Origin: an uncultured Lachnospiraceae bacterium
GTDB taxonomy: Bacteria; Bacillota; Clostridia; Lachnospirales; Lachnospiraceae
Length of the DNA stretch: 33,896 bases
Assembly: GCA_945868305.1 (NCBI GenBank)
Contig: CAMBKU010000026.1
Location: 1 to 33,896, forward strand
Direction: 5' to 3'
In this document: positions 33,809 through 33,896 of the stretch, piece after piece
How the letters are laid out: every line of letters begins with the position of its first letter
Position numbering within the stretch: position 1 is the stretch's first letter
The notes under the pieces: model-generated
Seen by the model: the letters and a program-made list of their open reading frames with translations, nothing else
Told to the model about the DNA's origin: nothing
Databases searched by the model: none
Translations under genes and position numbers: made by a program

Positions 33809-33893
33809 GCGGAAGTGTCGGAACTGGCAGACGAGCAAGACTAAGGATCTTGTGGCTATTGCAGTCGTGTGGGTTCAAGTCCCATCTTCCGCA
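33809..33893 (+). tRNA. tRNA-Leu, anticodon AAG
   Basis: An 85-base class II tRNA. Acceptor arms GCGGAAG / CTTCCGC, discriminator A73, D-stem TCG/CGA, anticodon stem CAAGA/TCTTG with loop CTAAGGA giving anticodon AAG (reads CUU, and CUC too if A34 is converted to inosine), G37, a long variable arm with a stem of four pairs, and T-loop TTCAAGT. CCA is not encoded. It begins a transcript running out of the window; no terminator is seen before the edge. Confidence 0.95.
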
Positions 33894-33896
33894 TTA

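Noticed and set aside
33555-33893. tRNA-Leu genes as prophage or island attachment sites
   Set aside because: No integrase, no duplicated tRNA 3' end and no mobile genes are visible in the window.

Overview
The window is an ordinary, densely coded chromosomal stretch of a low-to-moderate GC Firmicute, most likely a Lachnospiraceae member (class Clostridia). The call rests on gene order and family type: the priA-def-fmt-Zn peptidase-rsmB-rlmN-PP2C-PrkC-rsgA-rpe-thiN run, the dgt-dnaG-rpoD-trmK-Nif3 run, a YlmC/YmxH sporulation-type PRC-barrel protein, pyrB paired with pyrI, a TGS-containing nucleoside kinase and a DUF5685 protein. I see no transposase, integrase, phage gene, CRISPR array or recognisable defence locus. 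No striking new system stands out; the best leads are modest and are listed as findings.

Region by region. 1-3347 (all minus strand): efp with its own promoter and terminator, then rpiB, a YqeG-type HAD phosphatase, an isochorismatase-fold hydrolase, a small unknown protein and nrdR, with a consensus promoter before nrdR. 3348-16691 (minus): a long housekeeping run read from priA at the right end towards ylmC at the left: replication restart (priA), start-of-protein processing (def, fmt), a membrane zinc peptidase, rRNA methylation (rsmB, rlmN), the phosphatase/kinase signalling pair, ribosome maturation GTPase (rsgA), pentose phosphate epimerase (rpe), thiamine pyrophosphokinase (thiN), ychF and ylmC. 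16776-17174 (plus): a small CmpB-type membrane protein, divergent from priA. 17181-17564 (minus): a PH-domain-like protein. 17716-19103 (plus): pyrBI from a short leader. 19122-21074 (minus): a three-gene set of unknown role (membrane zinc ribbon, DUF5685, DnaJ-TPR). 21265-21610 (minus): RNase P RNA with its own promoter and terminator. 21676-28982 (minus): dgt, dnaG, rpoD, trmK, Nif3-like and a nucleoside kinase. 29049-33113 (minus): acyltransferase 3, MATE transporter and a six-TM chemoreceptor. 33142-33896: remains of another chemoreceptor gene, then two tRNA-Leu genes read away from each other from facing consensus promoters.

Functionally, most genes serve translation and its quality control (efp, def, fmt, rlmN, rsmB, rsgA, ychF, trmK, rnpB, tRNA-Leu), replication and transcription initiation (priA, dnaG, rpoD), nucleotide supply (pyrBI, nrdR, dgt, nucleoside kinase) and central carbon or cofactor metabolism (rpiB, rpe, thiN). 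Promoters read by eye are of the sigma-A type (TTGACA/TTGAAA, mostly 17 bp, TATAAT-like), consistent with the rpoD encoded here. The accessory tail (acyltransferase, MATE, chemoreceptor, chemoreceptor remnant) suggests a motile or formerly motile lineage.
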